In this document: piece by piece, positions 55,198 through 62,977 of the stretch
How the letters are laid out: each line of letters starts with the position of its first letter
Position numbering within the stretch: position 1 is the first letter of the stretch
NCBI RefSeq assembly: GCF_009856825.1
Contig: NZ_WVTD01000001.1
Location: 186,001-250,000 of the forward strand
Source of the DNA: Novosphingobium silvae
GTDB taxonomy: Bacteria; Pseudomonadota; Alphaproteobacteria; Sphingomonadales; Sphingomonadaceae
DNA length: 64,000 bases
Direction of reading: 5' to 3'
Program-made: the position numbers and the translations under genes
Notes under the pieces: generated by a model
What the model saw: only the letters and a program-made list of their open reading frames with translations
Told to the model about the DNA's origin: nothing
Databases searched by the model: none

Positions 55198-55904
55198 CAG
55201 ACGGCCTCCCTTTCGCGCGTCGTCGCGAATTCGATCTTCTTGTCGTAGGGCGCGCCGAGCACGATGCGCTGCACGAAGACCCCGGGCAGGTGGATCGCGT
55301 CGGGATCGAGGCTGCCCACGGGCACTATCTCCTCAACCTCCACCACGCAGACCTTGCCGCAAGTGGCGGCGGGCACGTTGAAGTTGCGGGCGGTCTTGCG
55401 GAACACGACATTGCCGGTCTCGTCCGCCTTCCACGCCTTGACGAGGCTGAGGTCGGCGAAGATGCCTTCTTCCAGGATATACTCCTCGCCCCGGAAGGCC
55501 TTCACTTCCTTGCCCTCGGCGACTTGCGTGCCCACGCCGGTCTTCGTGTAGAAGCCCGGGATGCCGGCACCGCCCGCACGCATGCGCTCGGCCAGAGTGC
55601 CCTGGGGACAGAACTCCACCTCGAGCTCGCCGGCGAGGAACTGGCGTTCGAACTCCTTGTTCTCGCCCACGTAGGACGAGATCATCTTGCGGACCTGCCG
55701 GGTACGCAGCAGCTTGCCGATGCCCTCGTTGTCGATGCCGGCATTGTTCGACGCGAAAGTCAGGTCGCGCACGCCCGAATCGCGAACGGCATCGAGCAGC
55801 CGCTCGGGAATGCCGCATAGGCCGAAACCCCCGCTGGCGATCAGCAGCCCGTCCCTGAGCACGCCTTCCAGCGCGGCCCCGGCGGTGGGATAGATCTTGT
55901 TCAT
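55197..55904 (-). CDS. scoA: 3-oxoacid CoA-transferase subunit A
   Basis: Alpha subunit of the same enzyme, 235 residues. Motifs: [38 protein letters not shown], and the [16 protein letters not shown] stretch. ATG at 55904 is preceded by GAGAGGA; the frame to 55970 is not conserved. It diverges from a universal stress protein gene over 326 bases that contain overlapping inverted repeats. Confidence 0.93.
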   Translation of the reverse strand: MNKIYPTAGAALEGVLRDGLLIASGGFGLCGIPERLLDAVRDSGVRDLTFASNNAGIDNEGIGKLLRTRQVRKMISSYVGENKEFERQFLAGELEVEFCPQGTLAERMRAGGAGIPGFYTKTGVGTQVAEGKEVKAFRGEEYILEEGIFADLSLVKAWKADETGNVVFRKTARNFNVPAATCGKVCVVEVEEIVPVGSLDPDAIHLPGVFVQRIVLGAPYDKKIEFATTREREAV

Positions 55905-55977
55905 CCAGGCAAATCCTCTCTTGCCGTTTCGAGCGGAAGTTAGACAGCTTCTTCGATCACGAATAGCCATTGTTGTT

Positions 55978-56006
55978 TATCGGTTCCGATAGAAGTGGTT
56001 ATCGGA
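55978..56006. promoter_or_regulatory. triple half-site operator between scoA and usp
   Basis: TATCGG-TT-CCGATA is a perfect palindrome at 55978-55991, and its right half forms a second palindrome with a third half-site: TCCGATA-x8-TATCGGA, 55985-56006. Overlapping repeats of this type bind IclR- or TetR-like regulators. It lies 74 bases from the scoA start and 225 from usp, so control of scoAB is more likely. Confidence 0.55.
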
Positions 56007-56230
56007 TGAAGCGCATCGCAGCTGGCGATCGATCCTGTGACGGCGTAAGGTCTTCCGGCGGCGCCATGTTACCGCGTGTGTCCGCCGCAGCCCGCTGCGC
56101 GGCCGCTCGTTTTTCGCCGTGGCGCCCGCGCGCTTGCGCCTTCCACGATGGAAGAATGGCGCGTTTGATCCCGGTCATGGAGCCGGCACCCAAGCGGGCT
56201 AGACTGGCCCGACCAGAAGGGAGACTGACC

Positions 56231-57013
56231 ATGCGCTCGATACTCGTCAACGCCGACCGCAAGAAGGGCACTCATGCCCGCATCCAGACCGCAGCAAACA
56301 TCGCCCGCCACGGCGGCGGCCATGTGACCGTGCTCGTCGACACGCCGGTTTCGCGCTACATCGCGATGGACCCGATGGGCGGAAGCTACGTGATGACCGA
56401 CGCGCTGGAAAAGGCGCGCGCCGAGGACGATGCGGTCGCCACCGCAGTCGAGAGCCAGCTTGCGGCAAGCGGCGTGACGTTCGACGTCGTGCGCTGCGAG
56501 GATGAGCCGGTGACGGCGCTTTCCCACGCGGCGCGGCTGGCCGACCTCATCGTCGTCTCGCGCTCGGGCGGTCTGGCGGGAGACCTTGCGCTGACCTCGC
56601 GCACGCCGATCCTCGCGCTGCCCGACGAACGGCCGATGGAGATGCCCGTCCGCCGCGCCTGCGTGGCATGGGACGGCGGCGAGCAATCGGCGGCCGCGCT
56701 TCGCGGTGCGCTTCCGCTCCTCGCCACGTGCGCCGCCGTGACCATGGTTTCCGTCACCGAGAAGAAGGGCGGCTTCCCGGCGGCGGAAGCGCTGCGATAC
56801 CTTTCCCGGCACGACATCCATGCCGGGTTCGAGGAACACGAACGCCGCGATTCGACCGAGCAGACGCTGGCTGCCGCGGTGAGCCGCGCCGGGGCCGACC
56901 TCCTCGTCATGGGTGCCTACGGAAAGAGCCGTATGCGCGAATTCCTGTTCGGCGGCGTGACCGCGCACTTCCTCAATTCTCCGGAGGCCCCGGCCCTCCT
57001 CCTCGCGCACTGA
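56231..57013 (+). CDS. universal stress protein (double UspA domain)
   Basis: A 260-residue protein made of two UspA-like domains. The second ends with the nucleotide-binding pattern GAYGKSRMREFLFGGVTAH, close to the ATP-binding Usp motif. The first ends less well conserved. ATG at 56231 is preceded by AAGGGAG; upstream frame is not conserved. Usp proteins rise in starvation, oxidative or DNA stress; the specific trigger is unknown. Confidence 0.85.
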   Translation: MRSILVNADRKKGTHARIQTAANIARHGGGHVTVLVDTPVSRYIAMDPMGGSYVMTDALEKARAEDDAVATAVESQLAASGVTFDVVRCEDEPVTALSHAARLADLIVVSRSGGLAGDLALTSRTPILALPDERPMEMPVRRACVAWDGGEQSAAALRGALPLLATCAAVTMVSVTEKKGGFPAAEALRYLSRHDIHAGFEEHERRDSTEQTLAAAVSRAGADLLVMGAYGKSRMREFLFGGVTAHFLNSPEAPALLLAH

Positions 57014-57032
57014 CGCACGTTCCATGGGTCCG

Positions 57033-57077
57033 GCGGGCCGTCGCTCCACGAACGGAGCGGCGGCCCGCATTGTTTCT
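57033..57077 (+). terminator. terminator after usp
   Basis: A 15-bp stem (GCGGGCCGTCGCTCC with GGAGCGGCGGCCCGC, one G-T pair) around the 6-base loop ACGAAC, 19 bases after the usp stop. T-run is weak (ATTGTTT). Confidence 0.8.
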
Positions 57078-57695
57078 GGATGACTGGCCTCCGGCCCTGG
57101 CACGCCGGTTTCCCAAGGAGGGCAAGTGTATCTCGCGGTGCAGCAAGAAACGTTTGCAGCCATCGCCCCGGCGTAGCCGCCAGCGCCCAGACGGCGATCA
57201 CAACTTGAACCCGAATTCAGGTATTGAAACGGCGTCAGATAGCCGCTTTCGACCGGACGATGAACGAGTACCGTCCAGCGCACGCAACCGATATTGCGCT
57301 TTATGCAACCGAAAGCCGTCATTTCGCACTTGCACAAAAGCCGCGAATGGGGCACTTAGACAGTGCCTTTCAGGCATCCTCTCCCAAAACTTCCACGGCT
57401 CGGTCGGCAACGATCGGGCCATTTTTTTGCCTGTTTTTTAGGCAGCGATTTGGTTGCACTCCCACCCTGCCTGCCATTGCCGCTGCCCGGAAAAGAGGCA
57501 CGCGAGGCAAGGCAGTTCGGCGGCTCTGGATCAGCGCGCGGCCGAATCGGGGGAACCGGCTTCGCCTGCCCGGGTTGCAGTCCCGTCGGGCCCTTTGAAA
57601 ACCCTCGAGGCGATACCTAGCTTCGACTTCGCCGCCCGGCCGGGCCGCGCCGCGGGCGCCGAGGCTGTCGGACGGGATCGAAGAAGGGAAGCGCG
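57078..57695. other. non-coding stretch with orphan terminator
   Basis: Between the usp terminator and cdc48 lie about 618 bases with no convincing gene. Open frames here are short, lack ribosome sites and encode no known domain. The stretch is more AT-rich than its surroundings between 57190 and 57440. It contains a terminator-type hairpin at 57397-57428 and a small hairpin GCCT/AGGC over TTTTTT at 57429-57443. A small RNA ending at 57428 is possible. Confidence 0.5.
57397..57428 (+). terminator. orphan intrinsic terminator
   Basis: GGCTCGGTC pairs with GATCGGGCC (two G-T pairs) around the loop GGCAAC, then A and seven T's. The nearest plus-strand gene upstream (usp) ends 384 bases before and has its own terminator, so this site may end a small RNA. 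Confidence 0.7.
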
Positions 57696-60005
57696 ATGGC
57701 GGAATCGGAAATCAGGACAGACGAGCGCATGGTCAGGCTGCAGGTCGCGGCCGCCCGCCAGGAAGAGAGCGGACAGGGCATCGCCCGCCTCTCGCGCAGC
57801 GCCCTGTCCGAAATCGGCGCGATGGAAGGCGACGTGCTGGAGATCACCGGCAAGACCGTGACCGTCGCGCGGGCCGTGCTCGCCTATGACGAGGACGAGA
57901 GCCTGCAGGTCATCCGCCTTGACGGGCTTCAGCGCGGCAATGCGGAAGTCGGCTCGGGCGACCATGTGGTCGTACGCAAGGCGGAATCGCGCGCTGCGCA
58001 GCGCGTCGTCTTCGCGCCGGCGCAGAAGGACATGCGCCTGCAGGGCCCCTCCGCCGCGCTCAAGCGCAACTTCTTCGGGCGCCCGATGGTCCAGGGGGAC
58101 CTCGTCGCCACGACCGGGCAGCAGCAGGTGGCGGACATTCCGCCCCAGCTGCGCCGCATGTTCAACGCGCCCGCCTATGCGCTGACGCAGATCCGCCTCA
58201 ACGTGGTATCCACGACCCCGCGCGGCATCGTCCACATCGACGAGAACACCGAGGTCGAGCTGCGCGAGACCTTCGAGGAGGCGCACGACGCGCGCGGCGA
58301 CGTCAACTACGACGACGTGGGCGGCATGGGCGACACCATCCGCCAGCTGCGCGAGATGGTGGAACTGCCCTTGCGCTATCCCGAACTGTTCACCCGGCTC
58401 GGCGTCGCGCCGCCCAAGGGCGTGCTCCTCCACGGCCCGCCGGGAACCGGCAAGACCCGCCTTGCGCAGGCCGTCGCCAACGAGAGCGAGGCGAGCTTCT
58501 TCTCGATCAACGGGCCGGAGATCATGGGCTCGGGTTATGGCGAGAGCGAGAAGCACCTGCGCGAGGTGTTCGAGGAGGCGACCAAGTCCGCGCCCGCCAT
58601 CGTCTTCATCGACGAGATCGATTCGATCGCGCCCAAGCGCAGTCAGGTCCACGGCGAGGCGGAAAAGCGCCTCGTCGCGCAGCTGCTGACGCTGATGGAC
58701 GGGCTGAACAGCCGCGCCCACGTCGTCGTCATCGCCGCGACCAATCGCCCCGATGCCATCGACGAGGCGCTGCGCCGGCCGGGCCGCTTCGACCGCGAGA
58801 TCGTGATCGGCGTGCCGGACGAAAGCGGCCGGCGCGAGATCCTGGGCATCCACACGCGCGGCATGCCGCTGGGCGACAAGGTGGACCTGCGCGAACTGGC
58901 CCGCACCACCCATGGCTTCGTGGGCGCGGACCTGGCTGCCCTGGCGCGCGAGGCCGCGATCGAGGCGGTGCGCAGGATCATGCCCAAGCTCGACCTCGAG
59001 GCGCGGACCATCCCCGCCGAAGTGCTCGACAACCTGCAGGTCATCCGCGAGGACTTCCTGGCTGCTCTCAAGCGCGTCCAGCCCTCCGCCATGCGCGAGG
59101 TGATGGTGCAGGTGCCGAACATCGGCTGGGCGGACATCGGCGGCCTCGACGATGCGCAGCTCAAGCTGAGGGAAGGCGTCGAGCTGCCGCTGAAGAACCC
59201 GGAGGCGTTCCACAAGCTGGGCATCCGCCCGGCGAAGGGCTTCCTCCTCTATGGCCCGCCCGGAACCGGCAAGACGCTGCTGGCCAAGGCGGTGGCCAAG
59301 GAAGCGGAAGCGAACTTCATCTCGATCAAGTCGTCCGACCTGCTGTCGAAGTGGTACGGCGAGAGCGAGCAGCAGATCGCCCGCCTCTTCGCCCGTGCCC
59401 GTCAGGTGGCGCCCTGCGTGATCTTCATCGACGAGATCGACAGCCTCGTGCCGGCCCGCGGCATGGGTGGCGGCGGCGGCGAACCGCAAGTGACCGGGCG
59501 CGTGGTCAACACCATCCTGGCCGAGATGGACGGGATGGAGGAACTGCAGTCGGTCGTCCTGATCGGCGCCACCAACCGGCCTGCCCTTGTCGACCCGGCT
59601 CTCCTGCGACCGGGCCGCTTCGACGAACTGGTCTATGTCGGCACTCCGGACGCGCCCGGGCGCCAGCACATCCTGGGCATCCACACGAGCCGGATGCCGC
59701 TGGCCGAGGATGTGTCGCTGGAATACATCGCCAGCCAGACCGAGCGCTTCACCGGCGCCGACCTCGAGGATGTCGTGCGCCGCGCTGGCCTCATCGCGAT
59801 CCGCAAGCGCGGGGCGTCGGTCGAGCAGGTGACGGGCGAGGACTTCGCCGAGGCGCTGGAGGACAGCCGCGCCACCGTGACCGAGGATATGGAAGCGGAA
59901 TACGAGCGCATGAAGGGCGAGCTGAAGAAGCGCGCGATGGAAATGACGCCGATCGGCTTCCTTGTCCCCGGCATGGTGGAGAGCACGCGCGAGCGCAAGC
60001 ACTGA
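57696..60005 (+). CDS. CDC48/p97-like AAA ATPase
   Basis: A 769-residue protein with the Cdc48 arrangement: N-terminal double-psi barrel (residues 1-190), ATPase D1 with Walker A GPPGTGKT at 247-254 and Walker B D306-E307 (IVFIDEIDS), ATPase D2 with Walker A GPPGTGKT at 520-527 and Walker B D579-E580 (VIFIDEIDS). Both rings look active; D2 also has the pore loop [15 protein letters not shown] typical of substrate threading. Cdc48 proteins unfold and segregate ubiquitin-tagged or other proteins; bacteria lack ubiquitin, so the target is unknown. Start ATG at 57696 is supported by KEEE-type conserved sequence after it. Confidence 0.92.
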   Translation: MAESEIRTDERMVRLQVAAARQEESGQGIARLSRSALSEIGAMEGDVLEITGKTVTVARAVLAYDEDESLQVIRLDGLQRGNAEVGSGDHVVVRKAESRAAQRVVFAPAQKDMRLQGPSAALKRNFFGRPMVQGDLVATTGQQQVADIPPQLRRMFNAPAYALTQIRLNVVSTTPRGIVHIDENTEVELRETFEEAHDARGDVNYDDVGGMGDTIRQLREMVELPLRYPELFTRLGVAPPKGVLLHGPPGTGKTRLAQAVANESEASFFSINGPEIMGSGYGESEKHLREVFEEATKSAPAIVFIDEIDSIAPKRSQVHGEAEKRLVAQLLTLMDGLNSRAHVVVIAATNRPDAIDEALRRPGRFDREIVIGVPDESGRREILGIHTRGMPLGDKVDLRELARTTHGFVGADLAALAREAAIEAVRRIMPKLDLEARTIPAEVLDNLQVIREDFLAALKRVQPSAMREVMVQVPNIGWADIGGLDDAQLKLREGVELPLKNPEAFHKLGIRPAKGFLLYGPPGTGKTLLAKAVAKEAEANFISIKSSDLLSKWYGESEQQIARLFARARQVAPCVIFIDEIDSLVPARGMGGGGGEPQVTGRVVNTILAEMDGMEELQSVVLIGATNRPALVDPALLRPGRFDELVYVGTPDAPGRQHILGIHTSRMPLAEDVSLEYIASQTERFTGADLEDVVRRAGLIAIRKRGASVEQVTGEDFAEALEDSRATVTEDMEAEYERMKGELKKRAMEMTPIGFLVPGMVESTRERKH

Positions 60006-60043
60006 GGCCTGCAGGCGCGTCGCCTGCCGTTCGTAGCCGTGAC

Positions 60044-60070
60044 AGCCCGGCCCTGCGTGGGCCGGGCTTC
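60044..60070 (+). terminator. terminator after cdc48
   Basis: A perfect 10-bp stem AGCCCGGCCC / GGGCCGGGCT over TGCGT, 38 bases after the stop, followed by TC. A weak T-run makes it moderate. The other 255 bases before infA hold no gene I can support and probably carry its promoter. Confidence 0.6.
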
Positions 60071-60328
60071 GATCGGCAGCCGACCGCCTGTTCCTGTGCC
60101 GCCCGGCGCAGCCGGAATGGCCTCCCGCGTGTCCCTAAGGCCGGGCGCCGCCGCGCGGTTGCAATTTCCGGCACCTTGGCCTATATGAGCCGTGCTGCGT
60201 CGCTTGCGACGGGACTTTCGTGCAGCCGCTGACTGCGGCCTTGCCTCCCTTTTCTAGCTGCTTGGCTTGCTCCTGCGCTCTTCCGGGCGCGGCTGGCAGG
60301 CATTTGCATTTATTCGGAACTGAAGACT

Positions 60329-60592
60329 TTGGCCAAGGAAGAACTGCTGACGATGGAAGGCTACATCGAGGAAATACTTCCCGATGGGCGCTTCGCCGTC
60401 CTGCTCGACAACGAGCACAAGATCATCGCCTACACCGCCGGCAAGATGCGCAAGTTCCGCATCCGCTCGGTCGTCGGCGATCGTGTCCACGTGGAAATGA
60501 CGCCCTACGACCTCACCAAGGGTCGCATCGTCTTCCGCGAGCGCACGCCCGGACAGGGTCCGGCACCGCGGCGCGGCAATTTCAGACGATAA
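60329..60592 (+). CDS. infA: translation initiation factor IF-1
   Basis: OB-fold factor that occupies the A site of the 30S subunit during initiation. It starts [11 protein letters not shown] and has the core [19 protein letters not shown] and [19 protein letters not shown]. Start codon is TTG at 60329, the codon chosen by family alignment. The 87 residues exceed the usual 72 by a Pro/Gln/Arg tail. GGAA and GAAG lie before the start. An internal ATG at 60353 would cut off conserved residues and is rejected. Confidence 0.9.
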   Translation: MAKEELLTMEGYIEEILPDGRFAVLLDNEHKIIAYTAGKMRKFRIRSVVGDRVHVEMTPYDLTKGRIVFRERTPGQGPAPRRGNFRR

Positions 60593-60627
60593 CACCAACC
60601 GGCCAGGGGCCGGGATTACAGGAAAAC

Positions 60628-60780
60628 ATGAATACCAACATCACGGGCGGACTGAGCCGCCCCAAGACCAAAACCTTCATTCACCACAACGCCGCCCTCC
60701 GCGCCGCAGCGCGCATCGACGGGGCCGGACTGCTCACCAGGGAAGACCTTCGTCACCTGGTTGCCGAGATGGTGGACTGA
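60628..60780 (+). CDS. 50-residue protein after infA
   Basis: Small open frame starting MNTNITGGLSRPKTKTFIHHN and ending DLRHLVAEMVD, with AGGA 7 bases before the ATG. It follows infA by 35 bases on the same strand and is followed by a strong hairpin, which supports translation. No known domain is recognised; the tail ALRAAARIDGAGLLTREDLR is probably helical. Confidence is limited by the short length. Confidence 0.5.
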   Translation: MNTNITGGLSRPKTKTFIHHNAALRAAARIDGAGLLTREDLRHLVAEMVD

Positions 60781-60802
60781 CCGAAGGCACGAAGAGGAAA
60801 GA

Positions 60803-60838
60803 GGGTCAGGCCCGGCGACAAAGCCGGGCCCGACCTCC
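60803..60838. terminator. bidirectional terminator
   Basis: GGCCCGGC / GCCGGGCC around a 6-base loop, extended outward by GGTC/GACC across one mismatch. It separates the plus-strand infA pair from the minus-strand gene at 60857. Confidence 0.6.
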
Positions 60839-60856
60839 CTTCACCCCAAGCTTCCC

Positions 60857-61060
60857 TCACAACGAACCGGACTCGCCCGCCACCCGCGCGGCTTCGCGCG
60901 CGGTGCGCGCTTCCTCGATGCTCCGGATGCGGTCCGACATGGCCCGCCACGCCGCTTCCGAGCGCAGCTCGCGGTCGCGGACATTGTCCAGCTTCGCGTT
61001 GGACGCGGCCTGCGCCGCCTCGAGCGCGCGACCATCACAGAATTCACGGCTGAACGTCAT
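60857..61060 (-). CDS. 67-residue conserved-looking hypothetical protein
   Basis: Charged, helical protein of unknown function (MTFSREFCDGRALEAAQAAS, ending EAARVAGESGSL). AGGAG lies 8 bases before the ATG at 61060, which supports expression, and it lies 66 bases after the cold-shock gene on the same strand, so it may be translated from the same RNA. No known motif. Confidence 0.6.
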   Translation of the reverse strand: MTFSREFCDGRALEAAQAASNAKLDNVRDRELRSEAAWRAMSDRIRSIEEARTAREAARVAGESGSL

Positions 61061-61126
61061 GCGCCTTCTCCTGTCGAGAGTGTGCCTGCGGGGAAGCGGC
61101 AGCGCGCCTCCCCGAACGCTGCGCGT

Positions 61127-61333
61127 TCAGACCGAGCGCAGGTTGACGGCCGAAGCCTTGCCGTTGCGGCCCACTTCGATCTCGTAGGAGACGCGCTGGT
61201 CCCGGTCGAGCGACTGCATGCCCGAGTTCTGGACGGCGGTGATGTGCACGAAGCTGTCCGTGCCGCCATCTTCCGGAGAGATGAAGCCAAAGCCCTTGTC
61301 GGTGTTGAAGAATTTCACGACGCCTGTCGGCAT
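61127..61333 (-). CDS. cspA: cold-shock domain protein
   Basis: 68-residue OB-fold nucleic-acid binding protein with RNP1 KGFGFI and RNP2 FVHI motifs (MPTGVVKFFNTDKGFGFISP). CSPs melt RNA structure at low temperature and act as antitermination factors. The ribosome site AAGGA is within a small hairpin of the leader, which may make translation temperature-sensitive. The 230 bases upstream before mscS hold no gene. Confidence 0.94.
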   Translation of the reverse strand: MPTGVVKFFNTDKGFGFISPEDGGTDSFVHITAVQNSGMQSLDRDQRVSYEIEVGRNGKASAVNLRSV

Positions 61334-61337
61334 GACT

Positions 61338-61354
61338 GTTTCCTTTCAAGAAAC
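61338..61354 (-). promoter_or_regulatory. hairpin holding the cspA ribosome site
   Basis: GTTTC pairs with GAAAC around TTGAAAG; the AAGGA (61345-61341) is at the loop and inner stem, 7 bases before the ATG. A similar AAAGGAAAT sequence occurs near 61410. It is a candidate thermosensor, inferred from position. Confidence 0.4.
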
Positions 61355-61562
61355 GGTGTTGTTGCCGCCTCGCGCGGGATGCGCCGGGCGGTCGTGCGTC
61401 AAGTCGTCAAGTGAAAGGAAATCGCCGCAAGCGGGCGAATTTGCTGGAACAGTATTCCATGGCAAGACGCCCAATATTGCCGAAAACCGTCGCAAAGTTC
61501 GACGTCAGCGGGCGTAGCCTACCACGCCCGCCCCAATCGACCTAACGATCATTTGCCGCAAG

Positions 61563-62726
61563 TCAGTGCGGAGCGCCCGCGGAGCCGCGCCCGTTGCCGT
61601 TCGCGGGCGAGGCGGTGGCCGACATCGCCTCTATCATCGAGGGCGCGGCCGCAAGCTCCATGGGAGCGACCTGCAGCTCGCGGCGGCGGGCGAGCGCCTC
61701 TGGCATCTCGCGGCGGATCCACTCCATCATCGATTCGCGGATCTCGCAGCGCAGATCGAAGAGCGTCGGCCCGTCGCGCGCGCTCATGAGCAGGCGGACC
61801 TCGAGCGTCGCGTCGCGGCAGTCGGTCACCTGGAGGATCTGCGCGCGCTTGTCCCACAGGCGGTGAGTGGTGATCTGGCGGGTATACTCCTCGCGGATCG
61901 GCGCGATGTCGGCTCCGTGGTCGAGGTAGAGGAAGACCGTGCCCAGCAGCTGCGAGGTGGTCTTGGTCCAGTTCTGGAAAGTATCCTCGAGGAAGCGGTT
62001 GGACGGCACCACCAGGCGCCGATCGTCCCACAGGCGCACCACCACGTAAGTCGTGCGAATGTCTTCGATCCGGCCCCATTCGCCGTCGAGGATGATGACG
62101 TCGTCAATGGAGATCGGCTCGGTCATGGCCATCTGGAAACCGGCGATGAGGGCCTTGAGCGCGGGCTGCGCGGCGGCGCCCACCGCCAGCGCCGCGAGTC
62201 CGGCCGATGCCATCAGCGTCACGCCCACTTCGCGCACGCCGGGGATCGAGGCGAGCACGCCCGCGACGCTCAGGAACACGATGAGGAAAGTGCCGATGCG
62301 GCTGAAGATCGACAGCCGGGTGCGCCTCCGCCGGGCGTTGCGGTTGTTCTCGACCGTGATGTCCGCACGCACGATCATCGCTTCGACAAGGGCGTGAAGC
62401 ACCGCGATGGCGATCCATCCCGTCAGGATCGGCATGACGAAGCCCGAGAAGCGGGACCAGATTGCCTCCAGAGCAGGCGTCTCGCGCGCGGCGAGGACGA
62501 TGCCGACCGCCACGAAGGCCCAGCGGGTGGGCCGCTGCAGCCGGTTGACGACGATATCGTCCGCCTCGCTGGCGCTCGCCCGCGTGATCCGGCCGAGCAC
62601 ACGGAACAGCACCGCATGAAGGGCGAGCGCGATGAGAGTGCCCAGCATGGCGGCCAGCACCGCGACCAGCGGTCGCTCCGCCCAGTCCGGCAGGCCTGTG
62701 ACATAGCGTTCGATGAGGTCGATCAT
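61563..62726 (-). CDS. MscS-family mechanosensitive ion channel
   Basis: Inner-membrane channel of about 387 residues that opens under membrane tension and protects against osmotic shock. Five or so helices at the N-terminus precede the pore-lining helix (VTLMASAGLAALAVGAAAQ, an Ala/Gly-rich helix typical of MscS TM3), then the beta domain DGEWGRIEDIRTTYVVVRLWD. The C-terminal tail is Ala-rich. ATG at 62726 follows the usual start. It diverges from the TonB receptor gene. Confidence 0.85.
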   Translation of the reverse strand: MIDLIERYVTGLPDWAERPLVAVLAAMLGTLIALALHAVLFRVLGRITRASASEADDIVVNRLQRPTRWAFVAVGIVLAARETPALEAIWSRFSGFVMPILTGWIAIAVLHALVEAMIVRADITVENNRNARRRRTRLSIFSRIGTFLIVFLSVAGVLASIPGVREVGVTLMASAGLAALAVGAAAQPALKALIAGFQMAMTEPISIDDVIILDGEWGRIEDIRTTYVVVRLWDDRRLVVPSNRFLEDTFQNWTKTTSQLLGTVFLYLDHGADIAPIREEYTRQITTHRLWDKRAQILQVTDCRDATLEVRLLMSARDGPTLFDLRCEIRESMMEWIRREMPEALARRRELQVAPMELAAAPSMIEAMSATASPANGNGRGSAGAPH

Positions 62727-62911
62727 GACGACTGGAACGATGCTGCGGCGCAGCAGGTTCCGGCCGCAGCGCAGCACGTCGCGTACAGCGGGCGCCGCAG
62801 CGTTCCGGGCCGGCAGGGCAGCTCAGGCACCTCGCAGGCACCCTCCGGAACTCCGCGTAGCCGCGAACCAACGGCAACTGAGCGGGCCAAGCAATCATTC
62901 GACACAAAAAT

Positions 62912-62929
62912 GTGATGTTGTATCATCAC
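62912..62929. promoter_or_regulatory. Zur-like inverted repeat before the zinc receptor
   Basis: GTGATG-x6-CATCAC is a perfect 6-base inverted repeat with AT-rich centre, 49 to 66 bases before the receptor start. Size and sequence resemble binding sites of Fur-family metal regulators, Zur in particular. The adjacent bases form an AT-rich patch. Confidence 0.55.
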
Positions 62930-62977
62930 TGCATGATCTAAGAGGCGGGCTTCATGGCCATGAGGGGAATAATCGGC

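Noticed and set aside
57560..57600. tRNA-like segment (GGTTGCAGTCCCGTCGGG)
   Set aside because: No acceptor, D or anticodon stems can be drawn around it.
57531..60002. An 823-residue frame opposite cdc48
   Set aside because: Antisense to a strongly conserved two-ATPase gene; Arg/Ala/His-rich and without motifs.
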